Origin: Gallibacter sp963634825
GTDB taxonomy: Bacteria > Bacillota > Clostridia > Peptostreptococcales > Anaerovoracaceae
Length of the DNA: 44,387 bases
Direction: 5' to 3'
NCBI GenBank assembly: GCA_963634825.1
Contig: CAVHCP010000008.1
Coordinates: 1-44,387, forward strand
Shown: piece by piece, positions 31,920 through 39,603 of the stretch
Layout: each line of letters begins with the position of its first letter
How positions within the stretch are numbered: position 1 is the stretch's first letter
Notes under the pieces: generated by a model
Database searches by the model: none
What the model was told of the DNA's origin: nothing
What the model saw: the letters and a program-made list of their open reading frames with translations, nothing else
Position numbers and translations under genes: made by a program

Positions 31920-32150
31920 CTAATCAGCCTGGTAAGGCAGTAATGCAACTATTCTTGCTCTTTTGATTGCCTTAGTTACTTCTCTTTGATGTACTGCGCA
32001 AGTGCCTGTAACTCTCTTAGGAAGAATCTTGCCTCTTTCTGTTACAAACTTCTTGAGTGTTTCTACATCTTTGTAATCTATTGTCTTATTTTTGTCGGCA
32101 CAGAACTGACAAACTTTTTTTCTTCTGTATCCGCCTCTTTTTCTTTCCAT
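31920..32150 (-). CDS. rpsR: 30S ribosomal protein S18 (zinc-site form)
   Basis: A 76-residue S18 that binds S6 on the 30S platform. The core motifs KTIDYKDVETLKKFVTERGK and PKRVTGTCAVHQR are present. Unlike the cysteine-poor forms it holds CQFC (C14, C17) and CAVH (C51, H54), a likely zinc site, so this is a C+ type S18. AAAGGAG lies ten bases before the ATG. Third gene of the rpsF-ssb-rpsR operon. Confidence 0.96.
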   Translation of the reverse strand: MERKRGGYRRKKVCQFCADKNKTIDYKDVETLKKFVTERGKILPKRVTGTCAVHQREVTKAIKRARIVALLPYQAD

Positions 32151-32169
32151 CTTGACCTATCTCCTTTCG

Positions 32170-32574
32170 TTAGAATGGTATATCTTCATCTTCTATCGCC
32201 TGGAATCCTTCCGGAATACCCTCTTGCGAAGTTGATGTTACAGGAGCTCCCTGCTGTCTGTCTCCCCATTCTAAAAATTCTACCCTATCTGCGACAACCT
32301 CTGTCGTATAAACTTTCCTGCCGTCTTTTTCGTAGCTTCCTGTCTGTATACGACCCTGGATTGCAACCAACTTTCCCTTAGTTAGATATCTTTCGCAGTT
32401 TTCTGCCTGCTTGCCAAATACTACAACGTTAGGAAAATCAGCGCCTCTGTCCTGGCCGTCTCTGCCCGGAACCCTGTTGATTGCCACCGAAAATCTCGCT
32501 ATCGCAAGTTGTGAGTTTGTATATCTCACGTCGGGATCTCTTGTTAATCTACCAATGAGTACAACATTATTCAT
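32170..32574 (-). CDS. ssb: Single-stranded DNA-binding protein
   Basis: A 134-residue SSB. The OB fold covers residues 1-105 (MNNVVLIGRLTRDPDVRY, then GKLVAIQGRIQTGSYEKDGR) and the tail ends in the conserved acidic tip EDEDIPF that recruits repair and replication proteins. The linker is short and rich in Gln/Gly/Ser. AGGAGG precedes the ATG. Located between rpsF and rpsR as in most Bacillota. Confidence 0.97.
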   Translation of the reverse strand: MNNVVLIGRLTRDPDVRYTNSQLAIARFSVAINRVPGRDGQDRGADFPNVVVFGKQAENCERYLTKGKLVAIQGRIQTGSYEKDGRKVYTTEVVADRVEFLEWGDRQQGAPVTSTSQEGIPEGFQAIEDEDIPF

Positions 32575-32585
32575 AGTGCGTCCTC

Positions 32586-32873
32586 CTATTTTTCTTCCTT
32601 ACTTATAATCATATGTCTGATTACATTGTCAGAAATACGCAATCTTCTGTCAAGCTCTTTTGGTAGCTCTGTGCTTGCGGCAAATTCGATAACAACATAA
32701 TATCCTTCGTTTTTCTTTTGGATTGGATATGCAAGTCTTCTAAGCCCCCACATATCTACCTTTTCGACTTCGCCGTCAGCACTGATAATGCCTTTTACAG
32801 CCTCGATTGTCTCTTCTTTTACAGAATCTTCAAGAGTCGAGTCAATGATGAACATTATTTCATACTTTTTCAT
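32586..32873 (-). CDS. rpsF: 30S ribosomal protein S6
   Basis: A 95-residue S6 with the N-terminal KYEIMFIIDSTLEDSVKEE and the RRLAYPIQKKNEGYYVVIEF strand that contacts S18. GGGAGGTG before the ATG at 32873 sets the start; a longer frame reaching 32903 would read through that site. First gene of the rpsF-ssb-rpsR operon, with a promoter and a leader hairpin upstream. Confidence 0.96.
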   Translation of the reverse strand: MKKYEIMFIIDSTLEDSVKEETIEAVKGIISADGEVEKVDMWGLRRLAYPIQKKNEGYYVVIEFAASTELPKELDRRLRISDNVIRHMIISKEEK

Positions 32874-32899
32874 TTTTTCACCTCCCTGTGGACTAAATG

Positions 32900-32921
32900 G
32901 CATCAGCCCTATTGCTGATGC
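32900..32921 (-). promoter_or_regulatory. Leader hairpin upstream of rpsF
   Basis: On the minus strand GCATCAGC-AATAGG-GCTGATGC forms an 8-bp stem between the predicted transcript start (near 32944) and the ribosome binding site. The S6:S18 complex is known to bind a structured element in its own leader; I cannot confirm that this hairpin matches the published motif. Confidence 0.5.
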
Positions 32922-32950
32922 AGAGAAAGTATAAATTTTCGTACCTTTCT

Positions 32951-32978
32951 ATTATACACGAAAAAGTTTTGAAATCAA
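32951..32978 (-). promoter_or_regulatory. SigA-type promoter of rpsF-ssb-rpsR
   Basis: On the minus strand TTGATT (32978-32973), 16-bp spacer, TATAAT (32956-32951). Confidence 0.7.
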
Positions 32979-32996
32979 CCTTTTCCGTGCAGGTTT

Positions 32997-33866
32997 TTAC
33001 TTCTTAGTCTCCGCCGAGTGACCTTTGATTGTGGATAGCAATAAGCCGGATAGTATCAGTCCTGCGCCGATCATCCCATTTATGCCAAGGCTTTCACCTA
33101 AAAATACGCATCCTAATATCGCCGCCGAAAGCGGATTTAGTCCCGTATAAAGTCCTGCGGTTTCTGTGGATATGTGTCGCTGTGCTACAGGTTGCAAGGT
33201 AAATCCAAAGCCTGTGCATATCACTGCAAGCGCAACTAAAGGTAGCCATTCTATTGGCTGCGCCGGTAGCTGTGGTGCTTCAAATATAAATGTGGCTATC
33301 GTTGCAAAAACGCCCATAAATATAACCTGCCATATGCCTATCAAAAGGGTATTGCCCTCCTTTGACAGCCTGCCTGTTACGATAATTGCTATCGCATACA
33401 AAAATGCCGCCAATATGCACATCGCCTCGCCTATTCCAAGTGATATACTGCCTCCCCTAAGAGTCAAAAATCCAACTCCCGCAAGCGTTATAAGACCACA
33501 ACCTACATATATCTTTTTTGGCGCCCTTCTCAAAAGCACCGCCTCTATAAGTGGCACAAATACTATTGCAGTATTTTCTAAGAAGGATACCGTTTGAGTG
33601 TCCGTATATTTGAGCCCAAACATCTCTGCAGACATAACAAGGAAAAAGGTAAATCCTATTATGGCTCCTTTTTTTATAACCTTTTTGTCGCTCTTAGCTA
33701 CACTCTTCCTAAAAATAATTACTAAAAATATCGTTGCGAGTATAAAACGCAAGCTGAGCACATTAAAAGGACCCATGCCCGATATCATATGCTTTGACAT
33801 GATATATGATGTGCTTCTTGCTATTATTACTCCTGCCATCAGCAGTTTTGCTTGATTTTTTGTCAT
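32997..33866 (-). CDS. DMT-superfamily EamA transporter
   Basis: A 289-residue membrane protein with about ten hydrophobic helices in two EamA repeats, the pattern of drug/metabolite transporters (RhaT/YdcZ-like exporters). The second repeat carries the usual PVAQRHISTETAGLYTGLNPLSAAILG segment. Such proteins export amino acids, nucleosides or other metabolites; the substrate cannot be read from the sequence. AGAGGAG precedes the ATG, with a predicted promoter at 33887-33915. It is divergent from a LysR regulator, which suggests that regulator controls it. Confidence 0.9.
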   Translation of the reverse strand: MTKNQAKLLMAGVIIARSTSYIMSKHMISGMGPFNVLSLRFILATIFLVIIFRKSVAKSDKKVIKKGAIIGFTFFLVMSAEMFGLKYTDTQTVSFLENTAIVFVPLIEAVLLRRAPKKIYVGCGLITLAGVGFLTLRGGSISLGIGEAMCILAAFLYAIAIIVTGRLSKEGNTLLIGIWQVIFMGVFATIATFIFEAPQLPAQPIEWLPLVALAVICTGFGFTLQPVAQRHISTETAGLYTGLNPLSAAILGCVFLGESLGINGMIGAGLILSGLLLSTIKGHSAETKK

Positions 33867-33886
33867 TTTTCTCTCCTCTTGACAAA

Positions 33887-33915
33887 ATTATAATACGGGA
33901 GTATCTTTGAGTAAA
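33887..33915 (-). promoter_or_regulatory. Predicted promoter of the DMT transporter gene
   Basis: On the minus strand TTTACT (33915-33910), 17-bp spacer, TATAAT (33892-33887). It would give a very short leader, so the real start may differ. The intergenic region is 105 bp and should also hold LysR binding sites. Confidence 0.4.
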
Positions 33916-33971
33916 TTTACAATATTTCAACTTTTCTTTGATTTTTTCTCAAAATAGGGAGCAGAGATTTT

Positions 33972-34868
33972 ATGAATACAGAAAAATTTGAGGTTTTGCT
34001 TTCGGTAATAAAAACAAAAAATCTCTCAAAGACAGCGCAAGAGCTTGGCTACACTCCGTCAGGCGTAAGCAGGATTATCCAGACATTAGAAAACGACCTC
34101 GGCTTTCCTCTTTTTGTGCGTGCCAAAAAAAATCTTGTGCCAACAGCAAATTGCAAAGCACTGATACCTTTCGTCAATACCTTTTTAAAAAGCGCCTCTG
34201 ATATAGAGAGCTTCTCGTCTGCTGTTTGCGGCCTTCTTAAGGGGACTCTTACGGTTGGCACTTCTGCAAGTATGTACTATGCGCCGCTTGTAAAAATTAT
34301 AAAAGATTTTAATTTAGCATATCCTGATGTCAAATTTAATATCGTAGAGGATACGAGCACACACTTTGCAACAGCTCTTGAGCAAGGGGAAATAGATTTT
34401 TGTATTATGAGTCGTAGAGAGGGCGACTTTTTATGGGAGCATCTTTGCTATGACGAGCTCATCATCTGGGCAAATAAGGAGCATCCTTTTGCAAAATCAA
34501 ATGGCATCCCTATTGATCACCTCTATAAAGAAAAATTTGTCGACATCTATCTAAATATTGATACCGACAAAAAGCGTTTTTTTGAAAAATTTAATATAGC
34601 ACCCGATGTCCAATACACAGCAAATGACCTGTTTGCATATTATTCAATGGTCGAAGCAGGTCTTGGTATAGCTGTCGCAAACAGAAATTATACAGGCAAT
34701 TTTAAAGGCGATGTCGCTTCTGTCAGCCTTGATCCTCCATATTTTATAGAGCTTGGTATCGCCACTCCAAAGGAAGCAGCCCCTTCCCCTGCCGCAAAGA
34801 TGTTTTGGGACTTTGTAAAATCACAAAAAAAGACAGAGCTCTTAAGCTCTATCTCATTACTTCCATAA
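33972..34868 (+). CDS. LysR-family transcriptional regulator
   Basis: A 298-residue LysR protein. The winged helix-turn-helix is at about residues 3-60 (KFEVLLSVIKTKNLSKTAQE, then GYTPSGVSRIIQTLENDLGFPLF), and the effector-binding domain covers about 90-290 (LTVGTSASMYYAPLVKIIKD). The length is standard. A GGGAG site lies upstream of the ATG. Divergent from the DMT transporter gene, the usual arrangement for a regulator and its target. The end overlaps the convergent nucleotidyltransferase gene by 12 bp. Effector unknown. Confidence 0.94.
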   Translation: MNTEKFEVLLSVIKTKNLSKTAQELGYTPSGVSRIIQTLENDLGFPLFVRAKKNLVPTANCKALIPFVNTFLKSASDIESFSSAVCGLLKGTLTVGTSASMYYAPLVKIIKDFNLAYPDVKFNIVEDTSTHFATALEQGEIDFCIMSRREGDFLWEHLCYDELIIWANKEHPFAKSNGIPIDHLYKEKFVDIYLNIDTDKKRFFEKFNIAPDVQYTANDLFAYYSMVEAGLGIAVANRNYTGNFKGDVASVSLDPPYFIELGIATPKEAAPSPAAKMFWDFVKSQKKTELLSSISLLP

Positions 34869-35786
34869 GATTTCCGGATAAATGCCCTTGTCTTTTAAAG
34901 CCTGTAGGGCATTTTTTACATCTTCCTTGTCCTGCTTATATGTTACTCCATGCCACCTGTCCTGCGATCTTAAAACCTTGCATGTCGCTTTGCCCTCTTT
35001 TATTAGATCGTCTGTAACCTTTGGTATCAAGTACTCTGCACCCTTTGGATTTTGCTCTAAGGCTTCGTCCAAAAAAGCCGGCAATCTTGCTTCAAGCTCC
35101 TGCATCATTTCGCTTGTATATCCCCAAAAATTCATAGACACCTGTTTGTCCTCATCGAGTGGTATCCATTCCTTTTCGTCTTCGGTATAAGCGATTTTAT
35201 CGCCACGCCTCATTATCTTAGTTCTCTCTACTATATCAGCGAGAAAGCCATTTTTATCAACCTCGCATATACCGCGCGCAACATGGCCGTTTTCTGTTAT
35301 AGTATTTTTGAGCATATAGGAAACCATCGCAAAGCTTCCCTTTTTATTTTCTGTTTTTACGAGAAAGTCATAGATTTCTTGGAATGCTCCGGGGCCATAA
35401 TAATCATCTGCATTTATAACCGCAAACGGTCCTTTTACAAGCTTACGCGCCGTCATGATCGCATGACCTGTCCCCCAAGGCTTTTCTCTTTCGGCAGGTA
35501 CTTTATATCCCGCTGGTAAATCATCAAGCCTTTGGAATGCATATTCTATCTCAATATACCTTCCCGCTCTGTCTGCCACAAGCTCATCAAAAGCTTCTTT
35601 CATTTCCTCTTTTATTATAAATATAGCCTTTTTGAAGCCCGCCATCATCGCATCATAGAGCGAAAAATCGAGGATTATCTCACCGGCATCTGTTATCTTG
35701 TCTATCTGCTTGAGCCCGCCATATCGTGAGCCCATACCCGCAGCCATAATAACTAATACCGGTTCTTTGCTTTTTTCTGTTTTCAT
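34857..35786 (-). CDS. Sugar nucleotidyltransferase family protein
   Basis: About 309 residues of the NTP-transferase fold. The N-terminus has the nucleotide-binding loop LVIMAAGMGSRYGGLKQ (around 11-27), and VINADDYYG (around 120) holds the metal-binding Asp. It activates a sugar phosphate or similar acid with an NTP in the cytoplasm; the partner enzyme is not nearby, so the sugar is unknown. I start it at the ATG at 35786; a longer frame to 35825 would extend into the PAP2 gene, whose stop lies 1 base upstream. The region with the adjacent PAP2 and PlsC genes suggests envelope lipid or glycan metabolism (inference). Confidence 0.78.
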   Translation of the reverse strand: MKTEKSKEPVLVIMAAGMGSRYGGLKQIDKITDAGEIILDFSLYDAMMAGFKKAIFIIKEEMKEAFDELVADRAGRYIEIEYAFQRLDDLPAGYKVPAEREKPWGTGHAIMTARKLVKGPFAVINADDYYGPGAFQEIYDFLVKTENKKGSFAMVSYMLKNTITENGHVARGICEVDKNGFLADIVERTKIMRRGDKIAYTEDEKEWIPLDEDKQVSMNFWGYTSEMMQELEARLPAFLDEALEQNPKGAEYLIPKVTDDLIKEGKATCKVLRSQDRWHGVTYKQDKEDVKNALQALKDKGIYPEILWK

Positions 35787-35787
35787 C

Positions 35788-36158
35788 TTATTGGTTGTCC
35801 TCTTCGTCATATCTTTCTTGTACATCCTTTAGCATCTCGCCCTCTTCTACGATGTCAGCTTCTACTGTGTCGAGGCGTTCCTGCTTTGCCTTTTCCTTTG
35901 CACGCATTTTTTCTTTCCATTTTTCTTTTTCCTTTTTAGGTGGATAAAAATACAGTGCCACTCCTGACAGGCATGTCATTCCAATAAATGCCGCACCTAA
36001 TACATCCGAGGCATAATGCACTCCGAGATAAACTCTGCTCAAGCTTATGAGAAGTGCTAAAATCACCAAAGGCACCGCGTAAAGTGCCGCCTTCTTTTTG
36101 CTGCTTACATTTTTGCAAATTATATATGCAAGCAATATAAAGACTGCTATCGCTGTCG
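35788..36158 (-). CDS. PAP2-family phosphatase, partial (N-terminus in the gap)
   Basis: C-terminal 123 residues of a membrane phosphatase of the PAP2 superfamily (phosphatidic acid or undecaprenyl pyrophosphate phosphatase type). The visible part has two hydrophobic helices and the catalytic motif 3, SRVYLGVHYASDVLGA (the SRxxxxxHxxxD pattern), followed by a long charged tail rich in Lys and Glu that ends the protein. The frame is open into the run of N, so the start, motifs 1 and 2 and the promoter are not visible. A TTG at 36135 is not likely to be the start because the frame upstream still reads as a membrane helix. Ends 1 base before the nucleotidyltransferase ATG. Confidence 0.82.
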
Positions 36159-36931
36159 NNNNNNNNNNNNNNNNNNNNNNNNNNNNNNNNNNNNNNNNNN
36201 NNNNNNNNNNNNNNNNNNNNNNNNNNNNNNNNNNNNNNNNNNNNNNNNNNNNNNNNNNNNNNNNNNNNNNNNNNNNNNNNNNNNNNNNNNNNNNNNNNNN
36301 NNNNNNNNNNNNNNNNNNNNNNNNNNNNNNNNNNNNNNNNNNNNNNNNNNNNNNNNNNNNNNNNNNNNNNNNNNNNNNNNNNNNNNNNNNNNNNNNNNNN
36401 NNNNNNNNNNNNNNNNNNNNNNNNNNNNNNNNNNNNNNNNNNNNNNNNNNNNNNNNNNNNNNNNNNNNNNNNNNNNNNNNNNNNNNNNNNNNNNNNNNNN
36501 NNNNNNNNNNNNNNNNNNNNNNNNNNNNNNNNNNNNNNNNNNNNNNNNNNNNNNNNNNNNNNNNNNNNNNNNNNNNNNNNNNNNNNNNNNNNNNNNNNNN
36601 NNNNNNNNNNNNNNNNNNNNNNNNNNNNNNNNNNNNNNNNNNNNNNNNNNNNNNNNNNNNNNNNNNNNNNNNNNNNNNNNNNNNNNNNNNNNNNNNNNNN
36701 NNNNNNNNNNNNNNNNNNNNNNNNNNNNNNNNNNNNNNNNNNNNNNNNNNNNNNNNNNNNNNNNNNNNNNNNNNNNNNNNNNNNNNNNNNNNNNNNNNNN
36801 NNNNNNNNNNNNNNNNNNNNNNNNNNNNNNNNNNNNNNNNNNNNNNNNNNNNNNNNNNNNNNNNNNNNNNNNNNNNNNNNNNNNNNNNNNNNNNNNNNNN
36901 NNNNNNNNNNNNNNNNNNNNNNNNNNNNNNN
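36159..36931. other. Assembly gap of 773 N
   Basis: No sequence. The two flanking genes point away from each other and both lose their 5' ends here. Confidence 0.99.
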
Positions 36932-37398
36932 GCGCGGCAATAGACACTATACAGTTTGGTTTCGTCGCAAAAAAAGAGCTCGGCAAGATTCCGCTATATG
37001 GCAAATGGATGGAACGCATACGAAGCGTTATGATGGATAGAGATAATCCAAAGGAGTCCCTAAAGGCCATCATGCAAGGAATTGCCTTACTCAAAAAAGG
37101 ATATTCGCTTGTGATATTCCCTGAAGGTACAAGGAGTAAGGGTGGCGATATGATTGACTTCAAGCCCGGCTCTATGAAGCTTGCTACAAAGCCAAAAGCT
37201 CCTATCATACCTGTGAGTCTTGACGGCTCAAATACAATATATGAAGATACCGGAGTCATATCCTCCGGCACAATAAAGGTAATGTTTCATCCTGCAATCG
37301 AAACGGCATCGCTTGCAAAGACCGATGAAAAAAAACTAAATGACGAAGTACACGATATTATCAAAAAAGGCGTTGAGGAATTAAAAAACAAGAGGTAG
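36932..37398 (+). CDS. Lysophospholipid acyltransferase (PlsC type), partial (N-terminus in the gap)
   Basis: C-terminal 154 residues; the first full codon is at 36934. It acylates lysophosphatidic acid at sn-2 (or a related acceptor) at the inner membrane face. The visible part has FVAKKELGKIPLYGKW, the acceptor-binding motif III FPEGTRSKGG and the later VSLDGSNT, PxxxV-type segment. Motif I (NHxxxxD) must lie in the gap, as must the N-terminal anchor. The frame matches the family length of about 230-240 residues if about 80 residues are in the gap. A bidirectional terminator overlaps its stop. No start codon or ribosome binding site is visible. Confidence 0.86.
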
Positions 37399-37417
37399 CT
37401 TATGCCTCTTGTTTTTT
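37383..37417. terminator. Bidirectional terminator between plsC-like gene and trpS
   Basis: AAAAAACAAGAGG (37383-37395) is the perfect inverse of CCTCTTGTTTTTT (37405-37417), 13 bp, with a 9-base loop. T runs exist on both strands, so it can end both convergent transcripts. Confidence 0.9.
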
Positions 37418-37448
37418 GTCATATATCCTTTTTTTGAGTTTCTTAAAA

Positions 37449-38429
37449 TTAAATGCCTATTCCCATATTTTTCTTGGTACGAGCGACAACCTCACGTGCT
37501 ATTTTGTCTGCCCTCTTTGCACCGTCCTTTAATACTTCTATAAGCTCATCCGAATGTCTTATCTGCTCGTATTTTTCTTTTATAGGAGCAAGCCCTTTAA
37601 CTACAACCTCAACTAAGTCTTTTTTGAAATCGCCGTAGCCCTTACCCTCATATTTCTTTTCGATATCTGCTATCGACAAATCCGAAAATGCAGTATAGAT
37701 ATTCATAAGGTTGCTGATGCCCGGCTTGTTTTCTTGGTCAAACTTTACTACTCCGTCCGAGTCTGTAGTCGCCTTCATAATCGCCTTTTTGATTTTTGCT
37801 TCATCGTCTAACAACGATATTCTCGAAAGCTCATTTTCTGCGCTTTTGCTCATCTTTTTTGTAGGATCATCAAGTGCCATTATCTTTGCGCCTTCCTTTA
37901 GATATCTGCCTTCCGGCATTACAAAGGTTTCTCCGTATTTATTATTTACACGTACACAAAGATCCCTTGTCAGCTCTATATGCTGTTTTTGATCTATTCC
38001 GACCGGCACAATGTTTGTATCATATACAAGTATGTCTGCTGCCATAAGCACAGGATACATAAAGAGTCCTGTTCCTACTGATTCTTTGCCCTTGCCCTTA
38101 TCTTTAAATTGTGTCATCCTTGAAAGCTCTCCTGTATATGATGAACAAGTTAAGAGCCACGAGAGCTCCGTATGTGCCGGTACTGTTGACTGCACAAATA
38201 CGATACTCTTTTTTGGATCTATGCCGATTGCCAAGTAAAGAGCTGCAACATCTAAAATATGTTCTTGCAAAACTGTAGGTTCTTGCTCCACTGTTATCGC
38301 ATGTAGATCTACTATGCAATATATGCAGTCGTGTTCATCCTGTAATTCTACAAATTGCTTCAACGCTCCAAGATAATTTCCAAGATGGATATTACCTGTA
38401 GGTTGTACTCCCGAAAAAACTCTACCCAT
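37449..38429 (-). CDS. trpS: Tryptophanyl-tRNA synthetase
   Basis: A 326-residue class I synthetase that charges tRNA(Trp). The HIGH-like motif is TGNIHLGNYLG (11-21), the KMSKS loop is KKMSKSAEN (around 191), and MYPVLMAADILVYDTNIVPV is the tryptophan-binding region. The length is that of bacterial TrpRS. AAAGGAAAG lies before the ATG. The gene follows the sigma factor gene by 40 bases; no T-box leader is seen between them. Confidence 0.97.
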   Translation of the reverse strand: MGRVFSGVQPTGNIHLGNYLGALKQFVELQDEHDCIYCIVDLHAITVEQEPTVLQEHILDVAALYLAIGIDPKKSIVFVQSTVPAHTELSWLLTCSSYTGELSRMTQFKDKGKGKESVGTGLFMYPVLMAADILVYDTNIVPVGIDQKQHIELTRDLCVRVNNKYGETFVMPEGRYLKEGAKIMALDDPTKKMSKSAENELSRISLLDDEAKIKKAIMKATTDSDGVVKFDQENKPGISNLMNIYTAFSDLSIADIEKKYEGKGYGDFKKDLVEVVVKGLAPIKEKYEQIRHSDELIEVLKDGAKRADKIAREVVARTKKNMGIGI

Positions 38430-38469
38430 TTTTCTTTCCTTTCCGATCTTTGATCTTTTTATTATCTTA

Positions 38470-39204
38470 TTACCCCTTTAGCTCCTTTGCAAACTGTTCT
38501 AATATCTTTTTTTCGGCTCTTGAAATAGTCATTTGCGACACGCCAAGCTCTCTTGCAATCTCACTTTGAGATTTGCCCTCAACAAAACGATTTTTAAAAA
38601 TATATCTGTTTGTACCGCTTAGACTGTCGAGCACCTTTTGGATAATCTCATAATTTTCGATATCCTCATATCCCTTTTCGTCTTTTGCCGTAAATTTCTC
38701 GAATATCGAAGTGCCTCCCTCTTCGCCATTTTCATCAAATGTTTGATTTAGCGAAAGAGCTCCATATGCCGCGCTACTTTCCATTGCGCGCAGGATCGTC
38801 TTTTCCTTTTCGCCCATCGCCTCTGCTATTTCGGAAACGGTCGGCTTGCGCCCAAGCTTTGCCGTCAACTCCTCACGCACCTTGACCATCGCAGAAGAAA
38901 TCTCTTTCATATGGCGTGGCACCTTGACACTCCAGCCTTTGTCACGAAAATGTTTTTTTATCTCACCAAGTATCGTTGGCGTTGCAAAACTTGTAAATTC
39001 GAAACCCTTCGTGGGGTCAAATCTCTCAACCGCCGAAATAAGCGCTATCGCACCTACCTGATATAAATCGTCATAATCTATCCCCTTGCCGAGATATTTT
39101 TTTATGAGAATATCGACAATATAAAGATATTTTTCCACTATTTTGTTTCTCAGCTCTGTGTCCCTATTTTCATAATACTTAAGAAATAGTTCCTTATCAC
39201 GCAT
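38470..39204 (-). CDS. SigB/SigF-type RNA polymerase sigma factor
   Basis: A 244-residue sigma factor of the SigB/SigF/SigG group. Region 2 is seen in IDYDDLYQVGAIALISAVER and FDPTKGFEFTSFATPTILGE, region 3 around VPRHMKEISSAMVKVREELT and region 4 as the HTH at the end (KSQSEIARELGVSQMTISRA). Together with the anti-sigma gene that overlaps it by 8 bp it should act in stress response or, if the host sporulates, in spore development; I cannot tell which. The ATG lies inside the anti-sigma stop region and has GGTG upstream, so it is translationally coupled. No anti-anti-sigma gene (RsbV or SpoIIAA) is next to it. Confidence 0.88.
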   Translation of the reverse strand: MRDKELFLKYYENRDTELRNKIVEKYLYIVDILIKKYLGKGIDYDDLYQVGAIALISAVERFDPTKGFEFTSFATPTILGEIKKHFRDKGWSVKVPRHMKEISSAMVKVREELTAKLGRKPTVSEIAEAMGEKEKTILRAMESSAAYGALSLNQTFDENGEEGGTSIFEKFTAKDEKGYEDIENYEIIQKVLDSLSGTNRYIFKNRFVEGKSQSEIARELGVSQMTISRAEKKILEQFAKELKG

Positions 39205-39601
39205 GTTTTTTCACCAAGGTTATCTTTTTGCCACCGTCCGCTGTATTTTCGACATCTATTCTGTCCATTATGCTTTTTATAACAAAAACACCGAGATCTC
39301 CCTCGTTTGGACAATCTAAACATATATCGCATTGCTTTTTGACATTATGAGCACTTGAAGATGAAATTTCAATCTTAAATTCGTCTCCATCTATGTCTAT
39401 CTCAAGCTCGTACTCATCACACCAAAAGTCATAGCCGTGACAAACTACCGCCTTGCATGCTTCTACAGTTGCCATTCCTATATCCTCTGCAGTATTGGCA
39501 TCAAAGCCGGCTGCAACTGCCGATGATATAACTGTATCCTGACATATCTTTATATATTCCGGTTTGCCCGGAAGTTTTAATTTTATTCCGCTGTTAGACA
39601 T
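39197..39601 (-). CDS. Cys-rich, ATP-site-degenerate anti-sigma factor (RsbW/SpoIIAB-like)
   Basis: A 134-residue GHKL-fold protein like RsbW/SpoIIAB, which bind and silence sigma factors and phosphorylate an antagonist. The scaffold is there: the N-box-like TVEACKAVVCHGY (45-57), then the GDLGVFVIKSIMD segment (101-113), and its stop overlaps the sigma gene. But the N-box Asn is Ala51 (E47 kept), the Asp-containing G1 box is missing (residues 80-90 are Ser-rich), and the same region carries CDICLDC (91-97), a CxxCxxC motif; four more Cys are at 20, 49, 54 and 61. AAAAGGAG sits before the ATG, inside the end of gyrA. Kinase function is doubtful; metal or redox sensing is my inference. Confidence 0.75.
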   Translation of the reverse strand: MSNSGIKLKLPGKPEYIKICQDTVISSAVAAGFDANTAEDIGMATVEACKAVVCHGYDFWCDEYELEIDIDGDEFKIEISSSSAHNVKKQCDICLDCPNEGDLGVFVIKSIMDRIDVENTADGGKKITLVKKHA

Positions 39602-39603
39602 TA

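Noticed and set aside
36098..37271. Long open frames reading through the N run on both strands
   Set aside because: They are artefacts of unknown bases; only the flanking PAP2 and PlsC-type parts have real content.
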